A stretch of 64,000 bases of DNA from CAWDPQ01 sp049642465 (GTDB lineage Bacteria; Acidobacteriota; Vicinamibacteria; Vicinamibacterales; 2-12-FULL-66-21), in the NCBI GenBank assembly GCA_049642465.1, contig JBAROV010000141.1, positions 48,297 through 112,296 on the forward strand, written 5' to 3'. How positions within the stretch are numbered: the stretch's first letter is position 1; each line of letters begins with the position of its first letter. The notes beneath the pieces are model-generated. The model was given only the letters and a program-made list of their open reading frames with translations. It made no database searches and had not been told where the DNA came from. Below, piece by piece: positions 25,221 through 35,508 of this stretch. Position numbers and translations under genes: made by a program.

Positions 25221-25400
25221 CTACGATTCCTGGGCGGTGACCCGACCGGCGGCTGCTGCCTTGCGATCCATCTCCTGCTGCGTCCGCAGGATGCTGCACC
25301 AGTCCTTGTGTTCGGCGATCGGCATGCCGCACTCGATGCACACACGTATCCGCTGTCGGGGCTCGGCCTTACGCGAGAAGAGCTTTTCCCAGAACGCCAT
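25221..25400 (-). CDS. 59-residue zinc-ribbon-like protein
   Basis: Translated by hand: MAFWEKLFSRKAEPRQRIRV, then CIECGMPIAEHKDWC and a helix SILRTQQEMDRKAAAAGRVT ending AQES. ATG 25400 has GGAGGGATTC directly upstream, an excellent ribosome-binding site. C21-x-x-C24 with H31 and C35 could bind one zinc ion, followed by a charged helix. No signal peptide, so cytoplasmic; perhaps a small regulatory or nucleic-acid-binding factor. I do not recognise a named family. It is leftward, 39 bp upstream of the APC permease start, and divergent from the cupin gene. Confidence 0.75.
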   Translation of the reverse strand: MAFWEKLFSRKAEPRQRIRVCIECGMPIAEHKDWCSILRTQQEMDRKAAAAGRVTAQES

Positions 25401-25460
25401 GAATCCCTCCGTCCCTGCCGGGCGGCTTCGCAGGACCCCTCAACCTTTTTGCTCGGGGCA

Positions 25461-25600
25461 GGCCAATAAAGCCGGTTACGTAATCCGGCAAGGCTTGGTT
25501 CCGTCAGACATTAGACGGCACAGATTCGAAATCCGTTTGCTGCCGCCCGGACTCGATAAGACGTACGGTTTTTTGAACCTGAACGGACCCAAATCCGTTA
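25461..25600. other. Hairpin-rich intergenic segment, possible structured leader of the cupin gene
   Basis: The 227-bp gap between the zinc-ribbon and cupin genes holds several exact short hairpins: GCCGG-9 nt-CCGGC (25471-25489) nested in CCAA...TTGG (25463-25498), CCGTC-8 nt-GACGG (25501-25518) and AACGGA-6 nt-TCCGTT (25582-25599). The base composition is less GC-rich than its surroundings. The order of helices does not match a tRNA or a riboswitch class I can recognise. It precedes the cupin start by 28-170 bp, so a cis-acting RNA is possible but unproven. Confidence 0.4.
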
Positions 25601-25627
25601 TACGTTTCGTACTTTCAGGAGGTCTCC

Positions 25628-26341
25628 GTGCGAAAGCTCATCGCGACCCTCACGGTTTTCGTCCTCATCGCAGCTGCCGCCGTCGTTTCGGCGCAGAAGG
25701 CTGGCAAGCCAAAGCCGGCCGCTTCCGCCAGCCAGCACGTCATGATCACTCCCGATCAGGTCAAATGGGGACCTGGCCCCCCGGCTCTTCCACCGGGCGC
25801 TCAAGCCGCGGTCATCTCGGGCGATCCGGCGAAACCGGCGATGTTCGTCATCCGCGCGAAACTGCCGGATGGCTACACCGTGCCACCGCACTGGCATCCA
25901 ACCGATGAATACGTCACCGTCCTGTCCGGCACCTTGATGGCTGGGCTCGGGGACAAGCTGGACACTGGCGCGATGCACGCACTCTCCGCCGGCGCGATGG
26001 CGAAGATGCCGAAGCGGACGAACCACTACGTGCGTGCGAAGGGTGAAACCGTGATTCAGGTGCAGGCGATCGGACCGTTCGACGTGACGTATGTCAATCC
26101 GAACGACGATCCGCGCCGGAAGAAGACGACGACGTCAACCCGCGGAAGTGAGAAGTCCGTCGTTGCGAGCCGGCAGTCACGCTTCGAACGGCGAGTAACC
26201 CAGGTGTCGCACCGCGTGTCACGAATCGGCGCGCGCATCGAGAGACGGCTCGAGCGCGCTGCAAACCGGCTCTCACGGATTCCCGATCGCCTGTCGAGAA
26301 TCCCCGCGCGCGTCGAGCGCGCCATCGATCGGCTGCTGTAG
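25628..26341 (+). CDS. Exported cupin-domain protein with basic repetitive C-terminal tail
   Basis: 237 residues from GTG 25628 (TCAGGAGG upstream), signal peptide ending VVSAQ (about 22). Residues about 60-150 are a cupin: PPHWHPTDEYVTVLSG supplies H-x-H-x5-E, followed by KMPKRTNHYV with the fourth ligand. Homologous exported cupins normally end near FDVTYVNPNDDPRRK. Here the frame continues for about 70 residues, rich in Arg, Ser and Ile and built of repeats such as RLSRIPDR and RVERAIDR. The tail may be an added sequence that arose from a lost stop codon, or a nucleic-acid/LPS-binding extension. A nested inverted repeat follows at once. Confidence 0.82.
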   Translation: MRKLIATLTVFVLIAAAAVVSAQKAGKPKPAASASQHVMITPDQVKWGPGPPALPPGAQAAVISGDPAKPAMFVIRAKLPDGYTVPPHWHPTDEYVTVLSGTLMAGLGDKLDTGAMHALSAGAMAKMPKRTNHYVRAKGETVIQVQAIGPFDVTYVNPNDDPRRKKTTTSTRGSEKSVVASRQSRFERRVTQVSHRVSRIGARIERRLERAANRLSRIPDRLSRIPARVERAIDRLL

Positions 26342-26349
26342 GGAGGAGA

Positions 26350-26409
26350 CAATTCCCAACTTCCAACCTCCGCCCAGCTTGGGCGTTGGGAGTCGGCCGT
26401 TGGGAATTG
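26350..26409. terminator. Nested inverted repeat between convergent genes
   Basis: The outer arms CAATTCCCAAC (26350-26360) and GTTGGGAATTG (26399-26409) are exact; an inner hairpin CGCCCA-GCT-TGGGCG lies at 26371-26385. It fills the gap between the cupin and the M48 protease, both ending here, so it may terminate transcription in both directions. The GGGAGT/TTGGGA words link it to the repeat beside glpK. Confidence 0.55.
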
Positions 26410-26413
26410 ACGT

Positions 26414-27823
26414 TTATCGGTCGTTCAGCTGCACAGATTGGCGCACCTGCGTGAAGGTGTTCATGTAGGTGCGCGCTTCGTTGGCGGGAGCGACGCCAAT
26501 GAGGAACAGCAGGCTCCCGTCGCGCAGCTGCACGGTCGAAACGTTCACCGCTTCCTGATATCCGTCCGCCGCCACATTACTCAACGTCGTCGTCAATCCT
26601 TGACGGCCGCCGATCGTCGCGCGTGAGTAGCCCCCCTGACGGCGGAGGTTGGGATTGCTCTGCGCGAAGCTTTGCAGCAGGCGATCCGTCTGCGACTGCA
26701 GATTACCGCCGGTGCTGCGCGCGACCCCCACCTGGATCCCGTGCGTGAAGCCGTTGCCCTCGGTGTAGCCTCCGCCGGGCGCATAGGTCACGCTGCCCGA
26801 GTTTCCGCCAATCTGATCCCAGTTCGACGGCACACTGAGCCTCATGAAGTTGCCGGGTTGATACGTGCGCCATTCGCCGGATGGCGGATCGACACGGCCA
26901 GTTCGCGCGCTCGTGCCGACTGGGCCCTGAGTGCGCCGTTGTCCCTGGTTCTTCGCCACTTCCGCGGTCGTCTGCGCAGTTGGCATCCGTTCGAGACGGG
27001 CGTGAACGGTTTGAAACTCTCCGTTGGAAGACGGCGCCGCTCCGACGCGCAACATCTGCGCCTCGCGATTGATCGCCTCGACGCGGTTCCCCGGGTTCGG
27101 GTGGCTGCTCAGCCACTCGGGCCCGCGGGCACCACCCTCCCGTTCAATCGTCTGGAACATCCGGGCCATCGCGCGCGGGTCGTAGCCGGCGCGCGCCATG
27201 ATCTGTGCGCCGAGCAGGTCGGCCTGACGCTCGTACTCGCGGCTGTACTTCATGAAGTACGTGCCCAGACCAATCTCGGATCCCTGTGCGATGACGCTTC
27301 CGGTTCTGCCGCCGACTATGGCGCCGAGAATCTGACCGGCAATTGCGCCAATCGCAAATTTTTGTCCCTTCGACGCCTGCGCGGTGCCGTGCCGAAGCAC
27401 GACGTGACTCAACTCGTGCGCCATCACACCCGCGACTTCAGCCTCCGAGCCTGCCGCCTGAATCATCCCGCGGTTCACGAACATGGGTCCGCCGGGGAGC
27501 GCGAAGGCGTTGATATCGCGCAGATTCACGACGTCGAACGAATACTTGAAGGCCGGCTGACGGAACTCGGGCGGCACGTGTGCGATGAGCCGCTCGCCAA
27601 TGTCCTCGACGTAGTCCTCGGTGCGACCGTCGTTCAGCATCGGCATCTGCTGCCGCACTTCTGCCGCCGCCTCGCGCCCAAGCTCGACGTCCTGCTGCGG
27701 CGAGTAGCCGTTTTTCGGCGGAGTGATCTTCGTTTGCGCGGCCGCCGAGCCCGCAAGCATGCTCACCGCGACGAGCGCTGCAAAAAATGTCGATGGTAGA
27801 GTGCGTCGATAGATCACAGTCAT
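26414..27823 (-). CDS. Exported M48-family zinc metalloprotease
   Basis: 469 residues from ATG 27823, signal peptide ending GSAAAQ. The zinc-binding site H136-E-L-S-H140 is followed by the third-ligand region REYERQADLLGAQIMARAGYDP, and NAFALPGGPMFVNRGMI is the usual M48 sequence before it. Residues about 300-465 form an extra C-terminal domain (WRTYQPGNFMRLSVPSNW, SNVAADGYQEAVNVSTVQL) found in periplasmic BepA/LoiP-like acidobacterial proteins. Such enzymes help outer-membrane protein quality control; the exact substrate is unknown. Longer upstream codons (to 27898) have no signal logic and were excluded. Confidence 0.92.
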   Translation of the reverse strand: MTVIYRRTLPSTFFAALVAVSMLAGSAAAQTKITPPKNGYSPQQDVELGREAAAEVRQQMPMLNDGRTEDYVEDIGERLIAHVPPEFRQPAFKYSFDVVNLRDINAFALPGGPMFVNRGMIQAAGSEAEVAGVMAHELSHVVLRHGTAQASKGQKFAIGAIAGQILGAIVGGRTGSVIAQGSEIGLGTYFMKYSREYERQADLLGAQIMARAGYDPRAMARMFQTIEREGGARGPEWLSSHPNPGNRVEAINREAQMLRVGAAPSSNGEFQTVHARLERMPTAQTTAEVAKNQGQRRTQGPVGTSARTGRVDPPSGEWRTYQPGNFMRLSVPSNWDQIGGNSGSVTYAPGGGYTEGNGFTHGIQVGVARSTGGNLQSQTDRLLQSFAQSNPNLRRQGGYSRATIGGRQGLTTTLSNVAADGYQEAVNVSTVQLRDGSLLFLIGVAPANEARTYMNTFTQVRQSVQLNDR

Positions 27824-27926
27824 GCCAGCGGTTAGTGCAAGGTCAGGGCCAAGACCGACTATCGAAAACTCCGAACATTTTGTCGTAGTCGTCCACAAAT
27901 CTATACAAGCCCAACCATTAGGGGGA

Positions 27927-27980
27927 CCGGGAGAGGGAGGGTTCCCGACCTCCCGATCTCCCGACCTCCCGACCTCCCGT
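27927..27980. repeat. CCTCCCGA-type short repeat
   Basis: Four 8-bp units (CGACCTCC, CGATCTCC, CGACCTCC, CGACCTCC) follow CGGGAGAGGGAGGG, which is partly complementary to them, so the block can form a hairpin. It lies between the EF-hand gene stop and the M48 gene start, both leftward, and belongs to the family of word-like intergenic repeats in this window. Confidence 0.7.
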
Positions 27981-27982
27981 TC

Positions 27983-29116
27983 CTAGCGTCTCTGAATGAC
28001 GACTATGAAGTCGCCCAGGTTATCAGCGAGGTGGTCGTCGTTGACCGAGAGATAGAGCCGGCCGCTCCGGTTCGCCGTGATCGTTTGCCGGGCGCCAATC
28101 ACCATGGGCGGTGCATCGGCGATGCGCGCGATGAGGGCGCCGGCCGGAGCATTGGGAATCGGCGCTGACTGCGCGCGCCGCCCAGCGCCGCCTGGCCCCG
28201 CGGTGTCCGCCGTGTTGTTGCTCAGTTGTACGGTGCCGCTCGCCTCGAACGTAATCGTCTCGCCGGAACGGACATCGAATCCAGTGTCCATCCAGCCCCG
28301 CGCGGCGTTCAGCTCGATGGTGCGGCCGGCAGTGCCAGTCGAGCCGGCACCCGCGGCCTTCAGCTCGGCGTTGGTCAGCTCGTTGCGCGACAGCTCGCCG
28401 TCACGGTTGCGGTCTTGCCGGACGAAGCTTTGACGCGACCACTGCCACTCGTTGGCAGTGATGACGTTGTCGTTGTTCGCGTCGAGGCTCGCGAACAGAT
28501 CCTGCTGCTGCGCCAGCTCTTCGCCGACAGCCTCATTGCGACTGAGGACGCCGTCGTTGTTCCGATCCATCCATTCGAACGTTTCGCGGCTACCGTGCCA
28601 TTCTGACCGCTCGATGCGGCCGTTGTTGTTGGCGTCGAGATAGTCGAAGCGATCCTCACGATCGGAGTCGATGTCCTCGCCGAGGAATTCCGCCTTTGTC
28701 AGGACGTTGTCGCGGTTGCGGTCGGCGCGGATAAACGCCTCGCGGTCGTAATACCATTCCGCCCGCGTGATGCGTCCGTCGCTGTTGCGATCGAGGTTGG
28801 CGAAACCGCGCTCGGTCCAGTTGCGGAACTCCGGACGGCGGACGGGATCGTAATCGTCTTCGGACGTCTGGCGCGCTGCGCCGACTCGCACCTCGTCGCC
28901 GGAGAGCACCCCGTCGTTGTTCCAGTCGTGGACGCGGAACGACCGGTCGCTGCCCTGCCACTCGTTTCTCGAAATGGTGCCGTCGCCGTTCCGATCCATC
29001 GCACGAAAACGCATTTGCTCGCGCTGTTGTGCTTCTCGCCCCGATTGATCAGCGGTCGCAACCGATGCGACCGACACGCCGACAATGAAGACGGTCGCTA
29101 ATACTTGAGCTTTCAT
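27983..29116 (-). CDS. Exported protein with eight EF-hands and a C-terminal lectin-like domain
   Basis: 377 residues from ATG 29116 (GGAGGGG upstream), signal peptide ending ATADQ. Eight EF-hand loops follow at regular spacing: DRNGDGTISRNEW, DWNNDGVLSGDEV, DRNSDGRITRAEW, DRNRDNVLTKAEF, DANNNGRIERSEW, DRNNDGVLSRNEA, DANNDNVITANEW and DRNRDGELSRNEL. Most keep the D-x-D/N-x-D/N-G-x-x-x-x-x-E pattern. Residues about 260-375 resemble the PA-IL/LecA-like beta-sandwich of galactose-binding lectins (FDVRSGETITFEASGTVQLS, ANRSGRLYLSVNDDHLADN). A calcium-loaded periplasmic or surface glycan-binding protein is the natural reading; ligand unproven. Confidence 0.85.
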   Translation of the reverse strand: MKAQVLATVFIVGVSVASVATADQSGREAQQREQMRFRAMDRNGDGTISRNEWQGSDRSFRVHDWNNDGVLSGDEVRVGAARQTSEDDYDPVRRPEFRNWTERGFANLDRNSDGRITRAEWYYDREAFIRADRNRDNVLTKAEFLGEDIDSDREDRFDYLDANNNGRIERSEWHGSRETFEWMDRNNDGVLSRNEAVGEELAQQQDLFASLDANNDNVITANEWQWSRQSFVRQDRNRDGELSRNELTNAELKAAGAGSTGTAGRTIELNAARGWMDTGFDVRSGETITFEASGTVQLSNNTADTAGPGGAGRRAQSAPIPNAPAGALIARIADAPPMVIGARQTITANRSGRLYLSVNDDHLADNLGDFIVVIQRR

Positions 29117-29264
29117 CTGCCCCTCCAATGGTCTGTGAGGCAGGAAGCGTGCCGGGCTTTCTGTCGAGCTACGGCTACCTCAAGGCCGCTGACCAGTACA
29201 GCGATACGGCGATGGATGACGGCGGCCGAGTACCGGTTGAAAGGGCTATCCGACGGCGCGATTC

Positions 29265-31964
29265 CTAGCGCCCGCTCATTTTCTGCAGAATCTCGCCTAA
29301 CTTCCTGATTTCTTCCCCATAGAGTGCCCAGTTGCCTTCACGCTGTGCCTGAAGTGCTCGTTCGTAGTGGGCGCGCGCCTGAGCGGCCAGCGCGCTGATT
29401 TCAGGAGTCGGGCCCTCAGGGACCTGGGCAGACGGCGGGGGGGCGCCAGGAGCCTGCGGCTGCGGGCGAGGCGCGCCACCGGGGAACAAGCGATCGATCG
29501 CGGCGTCCAGCGTCTCCTCCATCACGATCTGGTTCTGATAGGCCACGATCACGCGTTTCAGCTCGGGAATCTGTCCGTTCGCGGCGCGGAGGTACAGCGG
29601 ACGAATGTAGATGAGCGACTCTTCGATCGGGATCACGAGGAGGGTGCCCTGAATCACCTCGGAACCCTGCTGGTTCCACAGGGTGATTTGCGGGGCAATC
29701 ACCTGGTCCTGGCTGATGCGCGCGGCAATCTGCCGCGGACCGAAGATGACCGTCTGCTTTGGAAACTGAAACACCGTCAGGTGCCCGTAGTTCGCGCCGT
29801 CGCTGCGCGCGACCATCCACGCCGCGAGGTTGTCTTTCTGTCGTGGCGTGAAGGGCAACATCTGGATGTACTCCGGCCCTGACTCCCCCGGCAGCTTCAT
29901 GATGGTGTAGTAGGGCTCCATTCGCGTCAGTTGGCCGCCGACGTCGAACGCCGGGATTTCCCATTGATCCTCGCGGTTGTAGAACACCGCCGGGTTCTGC
30001 ATGTGAAACGTCGCGAACATCGCGGCCTGCAACGCGAAGATGCCGTGCGGATAACGAAGACGTGTTCGAAGATCCTCGGGCATCGTCTCGAGCGGCTCGA
30101 ACAGTCCGGGGAAGATCTTCCCGAACGTCCGCGCGATCGGGTTCGTTGGATCGAGCAGGTGGAATTTCGTGGTGCCGTGGTAGGCGTCAACGGTCACTTT
30201 GATGGCGTTGCGGATGTAGTTCAGCCCTGAGGCAGCACTTGACGAATAGGGATAGCGGTCCGATGTGACGTAGGCGTCCTGAATCCAGACCAACCGCCCC
30301 TGAGAGACAGCCATATAGGGATCCGGGTCGTAGGCAAGAAATGGCGCGATGCGGCGCACGCGATCGGCGATCCGCCGATGCAGCATCACTCGACTTTCCT
30401 GGGTGAGGTTGGGCGAAAAAAACGTGTCCGTTGACTTGAACCGGACCGCAAACATCAGCCGCGTGAACAGGTTCGAGAGCGGCACACCACCGTCGCCGTT
30501 GTAGCTGGCAAACACGTTGTCGTCACCGCGGGGATAGTCGAATTCCTGGGTTTTGGTCTTGACGAAGACGTGGTCGTTCGGCAATTCCCCGAAGTAGATC
30601 GCCGGCTGGGTCACTTGCAAATCCACCGTCGAGACGAGCGGCAGATCGCGCAGGAAGAGCACGGGCAGCCCTTCGCGCGTGACTTCGTTGACGGGCCCGA
30701 GCGTGAGGCCGTATCCGTGCGTGAACGTCAGCCGCTCGTTGATCCACGTCCGGCTCGGAAGGTTCTGCGAATTGAGCTCGCGGGCCGAGAGCATGATCTG
30801 CCGGTACTTGCCGTCGATGGTGTAGCGATCGTTATCGACGGCGACAAAATCGTAGTAGGTGCGAATCTCCTGCAGCTGGCCGAACGTATTGAGCAGCGGC
30901 CGGTCGTTCCACAGCGGGACGTTGTCGAGCGTGGCCCCATTCCGGTCGATGTCGGCGCGTGTCAGGTGCGCCTCACCCGAGAGTCCGCGTTCTTGAACCT
31001 GGTCGAGGCCAAACGCCACCCGGGTCGCCTGAATGTTGTGCGTGATGTACGGCGTCTCGCGGACCTGCTCGTTGGGAGCCACCACGAAGCGCTGGATCAT
31101 GGCCGCGTAGGCGACGCCCCCCACCAGCACGACGAGATAGAGCGCAGCCGCGATGAGAAGCGGCCAGAAGCGCAGCGTTCGTAGCTGCCATAACGTCAGC
31201 AACGCGCCGGCAATCGACGCGCCCATCAGGAGCCGCATCGCGGGAATGCGCGCGTGCACATCCGTATACGACGCACCGAAGACGGCGCCAGACGAGGTCA
31301 TGAGGATCTGTGGAACCTGCAGCCAGGCGCCGAAGGCGAGTACGAACAGCAGCGCTGAGGCGAGAAGCGCCAGATGTCGAACGGCTGCGCGCGCGGTCAG
31401 GATTCCGCGGATCGGGTCGAACGCGATTTCGCCGCCGAGCACGTAGGCGGCAAGCGACCCGGCCCCTGCGAGGAACAGCGACACGAACAGCAGCGTTCGC
31501 AGCATCTCGAGCATCGGCAGCGTGAAGATGTAGAAGCCGATGTCATGGCCGAGGATCGGATCGCGTGCGCCGAACTCGGTTCGGTACACGTAGGCGAGCC
31601 AGGTGTCCCAACGCGATCCGGCATAGAGGCCGATGAAGAGGGCGAGAAGTGCCGCGGCGAGCAGCACGAGTGGTCTGAACCGCGTGGGGTCCATCGTGAT
31701 GGGCCGCGGTCCCTCGTGCGTCACGACCGTGAACTGCCACGGCCGCAGCGCCCGCAGCGCCAACACCAGATTCCCCGCCAACCAGGCGAAGGCGACAAAC
31801 GTGACGATCGCGGTGATCGCCGAACGCGCCGTCAGCGAGCGAATGAAGACCTGCTCGTACCCGACTTCACGAAACCACAGCCATTCGGTGTAGAACTCGG
31901 CGAACGCCGGCAGGCCGAGCAGGATTGCAGCCGCAAGGAGGACGAGAGGGAGGCGTCGGCGCAT
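29265..31964 (-). CDS. UPF0182 family membrane protein
   Basis: 899 residues. The N-terminal third holds about seven transmembrane helices (from LPLVLLAAAILLGLPAFAEF to LLIAAALYLVVLVGGVAYA); the rest is a large, conserved extracytoplasmic region with the family landmarks EQVRETPYITHNIQATRVAF, NRYTIDGKYR-like VDNDRYTIDG, and LPGESGPEYIQMLPFTPRQ, ending in a Pro/Gln/Ala-rich helix. This is COG1615/UPF0182, widespread but of unknown function. The length is within the family's usual range. The product is a single complete copy with no sign of truncation. Confidence 0.93.
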   Translation of the reverse strand: MRRRLPLVLLAAAILLGLPAFAEFYTEWLWFREVGYEQVFIRSLTARSAITAIVTFVAFAWLAGNLVLALRALRPWQFTVVTHEGPRPITMDPTRFRPLVLLAAALLALFIGLYAGSRWDTWLAYVYRTEFGARDPILGHDIGFYIFTLPMLEMLRTLLFVSLFLAGAGSLAAYVLGGEIAFDPIRGILTARAAVRHLALLASALLFVLAFGAWLQVPQILMTSSGAVFGASYTDVHARIPAMRLLMGASIAGALLTLWQLRTLRFWPLLIAAALYLVVLVGGVAYAAMIQRFVVAPNEQVRETPYITHNIQATRVAFGLDQVQERGLSGEAHLTRADIDRNGATLDNVPLWNDRPLLNTFGQLQEIRTYYDFVAVDNDRYTIDGKYRQIMLSARELNSQNLPSRTWINERLTFTHGYGLTLGPVNEVTREGLPVLFLRDLPLVSTVDLQVTQPAIYFGELPNDHVFVKTKTQEFDYPRGDDNVFASYNGDGGVPLSNLFTRLMFAVRFKSTDTFFSPNLTQESRVMLHRRIADRVRRIAPFLAYDPDPYMAVSQGRLVWIQDAYVTSDRYPYSSSAASGLNYIRNAIKVTVDAYHGTTKFHLLDPTNPIARTFGKIFPGLFEPLETMPEDLRTRLRYPHGIFALQAAMFATFHMQNPAVFYNREDQWEIPAFDVGGQLTRMEPYYTIMKLPGESGPEYIQMLPFTPRQKDNLAAWMVARSDGANYGHLTVFQFPKQTVIFGPRQIAARISQDQVIAPQITLWNQQGSEVIQGTLLVIPIEESLIYIRPLYLRAANGQIPELKRVIVAYQNQIVMEETLDAAIDRLFPGGAPRPQPQAPGAPPPSAQVPEGPTPEISALAAQARAHYERALQAQREGNWALYGEEIRKLGEILQKMSGR

Positions 31965-32008
31965 CGCGCACGGCGATTATATGCGCGGGACACGCGCGAC
32001 GCCTGGCT

Positions 32009-32158
32009 TCATCGGCATTCCGGGTGATTACATCCGCAACGCAGCTCCGTAATGTTCCCTGCCTTCTTGCAGTGGTCGCTGCAATACTTGCCGAACGGGC
32101 CGTGTGGGGGAACCGTGCAGGAACAGGAGGGGTGAGCGCAGGGCGCGGGGTTGATCAT
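32009..32158 (-). CDS. 49-residue metallothionein-like Cys/His-rich protein
   Basis: ATG 32158 with GGAGGCAAGAT upstream (ideal spacing) gives MINPAPCAHPSCSC, TVPPHGPFGKYCSDHCKKAG and NITELRCGCNHPECR. Eight cysteines (7, 12, 14, 26, 30, 41, 43, 48) and four histidines (9, 19, 29, 45) make up about a quarter of the protein. The pattern C-x-H-x-x-C-x-C ... Y-C-S-x-x-C ... C-G-C-x-H-x-x-C matches the zinc/cadmium-binding bacterial metallothionein group (SmtA/BmtA type). It would buffer zinc, copper or cadmium in the cytoplasm. Divergent from the hybrid histidine kinase, sharing a 99-bp promoter region. Confidence 0.8.
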   Translation of the reverse strand: MINPAPCAHPSCSCTVPPHGPFGKYCSDHCKKAGNITELRCGCNHPECR

Positions 32159-32257
32159 ATCTTGCCTCCCGAGTTGACGCCTAGGGTATTCTCGCACGCT
32201 ACGCCCCTGCGGTCGACGGAACTTCGATCCCTGGATGAGCCGCGGAGGTTGGTTACA

Positions 32258-34492
<2,235 letters not shown>

Positions 34493-34498
34493 GACTGG

Positions 34499-35059
34499 TT
34501 ATTTTCTTTTCGTATACGTAATCTTCAAAACCTGCATCTCTTTGCCGTCAGGTCCCGGCGCGAAGGCGGTCATGACGCGGCTCCCGTTGCGGTACTCGAC
34601 GACGGTGCGCGTCTTGGTGAGGTTGCCCATCATGTCCGGCCCCTCCATCGTCCCGGTGAACTTCTTCGCCGCCGGATCCCAGGTGCCCTCGGAGAGCGAG
34701 AGTCCCCTGGACATGGAGTCGGTCCAGCTGCCGGCGTACTTTTTCTTGATGACGTCCCAGGTCACCGTGCCGTGTCCGTGGAATGACGTGCCCATCGCCT
34801 CGCCTTTGAAATCGGTAATGAGGCACAGGCCGCCGCAGCCCATCGTGTTGACTTCAGTGCCTTTGGAGGTCATCGGCGGGGCGCCCGGACCGGGCATGAA
34901 CTCAATGACCGCGTCCCATGTCCCCTCATCCATCTTCAACAACTGATGTTCGGGCCCCGGCGTTGGCATGGGCGGCCCCTGCTGAGCAGCCGCGGCAGTG
35001 CCGCACAGCCCGAATGCACCAAGAAACCCTGACACCATCCACAGGCGTAACCGTTTCAT
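34499..35059 (-). CDS. Exported DUF1579 family protein
   Basis: 186 residues from ATG 35059 (AGGAGGAGTC just upstream), signal peptide ending AAAAQQ. The mature region GPEHQLLKMDEGTWDAVIEF, then WTDSMSRGLSLSEGTWDPAA and MTAFAPGPDGKEMQVLKITY is typical of DUF1579, a beta-barrel-like small exported family of unknown function, common in Acidobacteriota and Planctomycetes. It is convergent with the hybrid kinase (6 bp between stops) and divergent from the STAS gene. Confidence 0.85.
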   Translation of the reverse strand: MKRLRLWMVSGFLGAFGLCGTAAAAQQGPPMPTPGPEHQLLKMDEGTWDAVIEFMPGPGAPPMTSKGTEVNTMGCGGLCLITDFKGEAMGTSFHGHGTVTWDVIKKKYAGSWTDSMSRGLSLSEGTWDPAAKKFTGTMEGPDMMGNLTKTRTVVEYRNGSRVMTAFAPGPDGKEMQVLKITYTKRK

Positions 35060-35133
35060 GACTCCTCCTGGAACGCACAAGAATATACCCCGTTTGGCGG
35101 ATGGATTCTGCTCCCGGTTCAGTGGATTGTGCG

Positions 35134-35139
35134 TATAAT
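35134..35139 (+). promoter_or_regulatory. TATAAT -10 element close to the STAS start
   Basis: An exact TATAAT lies 12 bp before ATG 35152. Transcription would begin about 6 bases before the ATG, leaving almost no leader, and no Shine-Dalgarno sequence is present. No good -35 is seen at 17 bp. The message may be leaderless. Confidence 0.45.
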
Positions 35140-35151
35140 CCGCCATTCCTC

Positions 35152-35505
35152 ATGACCCTGACCGAACGTGAGGTTGACGACGTCACAATCCTCGACTTGA
35201 AGGGACGCCTGGTCCTCGACGATGGAGATCTGATGTTTCGCGATCGGATCAACGCACTCGTCGCAAAGGGACGCAAGAAGTTTGTCGTGTGTCTTCGTGA
35301 CGTCACCTACATCGACAGTTGCGGTATCGGCGTGCTCATTTCCAAGCTGGTCAGCGTGCGCAACAAGGGCGGCGACTTGAAGCTCGTGCACCTCTCACCG
35401 CGCAGCCATCGCGTATTCGACATCTGCCGGCTCGACAACGTGTTCGAAGCGTTCGAGTCGGAAGAGGAGGCGGTCGCCAGCTTCTCTCCCGGCAACGGTG
35501 TGTAA
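35152..35505 (+). CDS. STAS-domain anti-sigma factor antagonist
   Basis: 117 residues, the whole protein being one STAS domain (SpoIIAA type). The phospho-acceptor is Ser56 in TYIDSCGIGVLISK, preceded by the conserved RRRGRK-like KFVVCLRDV strand. It should be released from or bound by a partner anti-sigma kinase depending on phosphorylation. I use ATG 35152 because the upstream ATG at 35101 lies before the TATAAT box. The next gene, an anti-sigma-type kinase, starts 3 bp after its stop: together they form a partner-switch pair. Confidence 0.92.
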   Translation: MTLTEREVDDVTILDLKGRLVLDDGDLMFRDRINALVAKGRKKFVVCLRDVTYIDSCGIGVLISKLVSVRNKGGDLKLVHLSPRSHRVFDICRLDNVFEAFESEEEAVASFSPGNGV

Positions 35506-35508
35506 CCC

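Noticed and set aside
25520..25535. A tRNA T-loop-like GATTCGAAATC
   Set aside because: No acceptor stem or anticodon arm can be built around it, so no tRNA is called.
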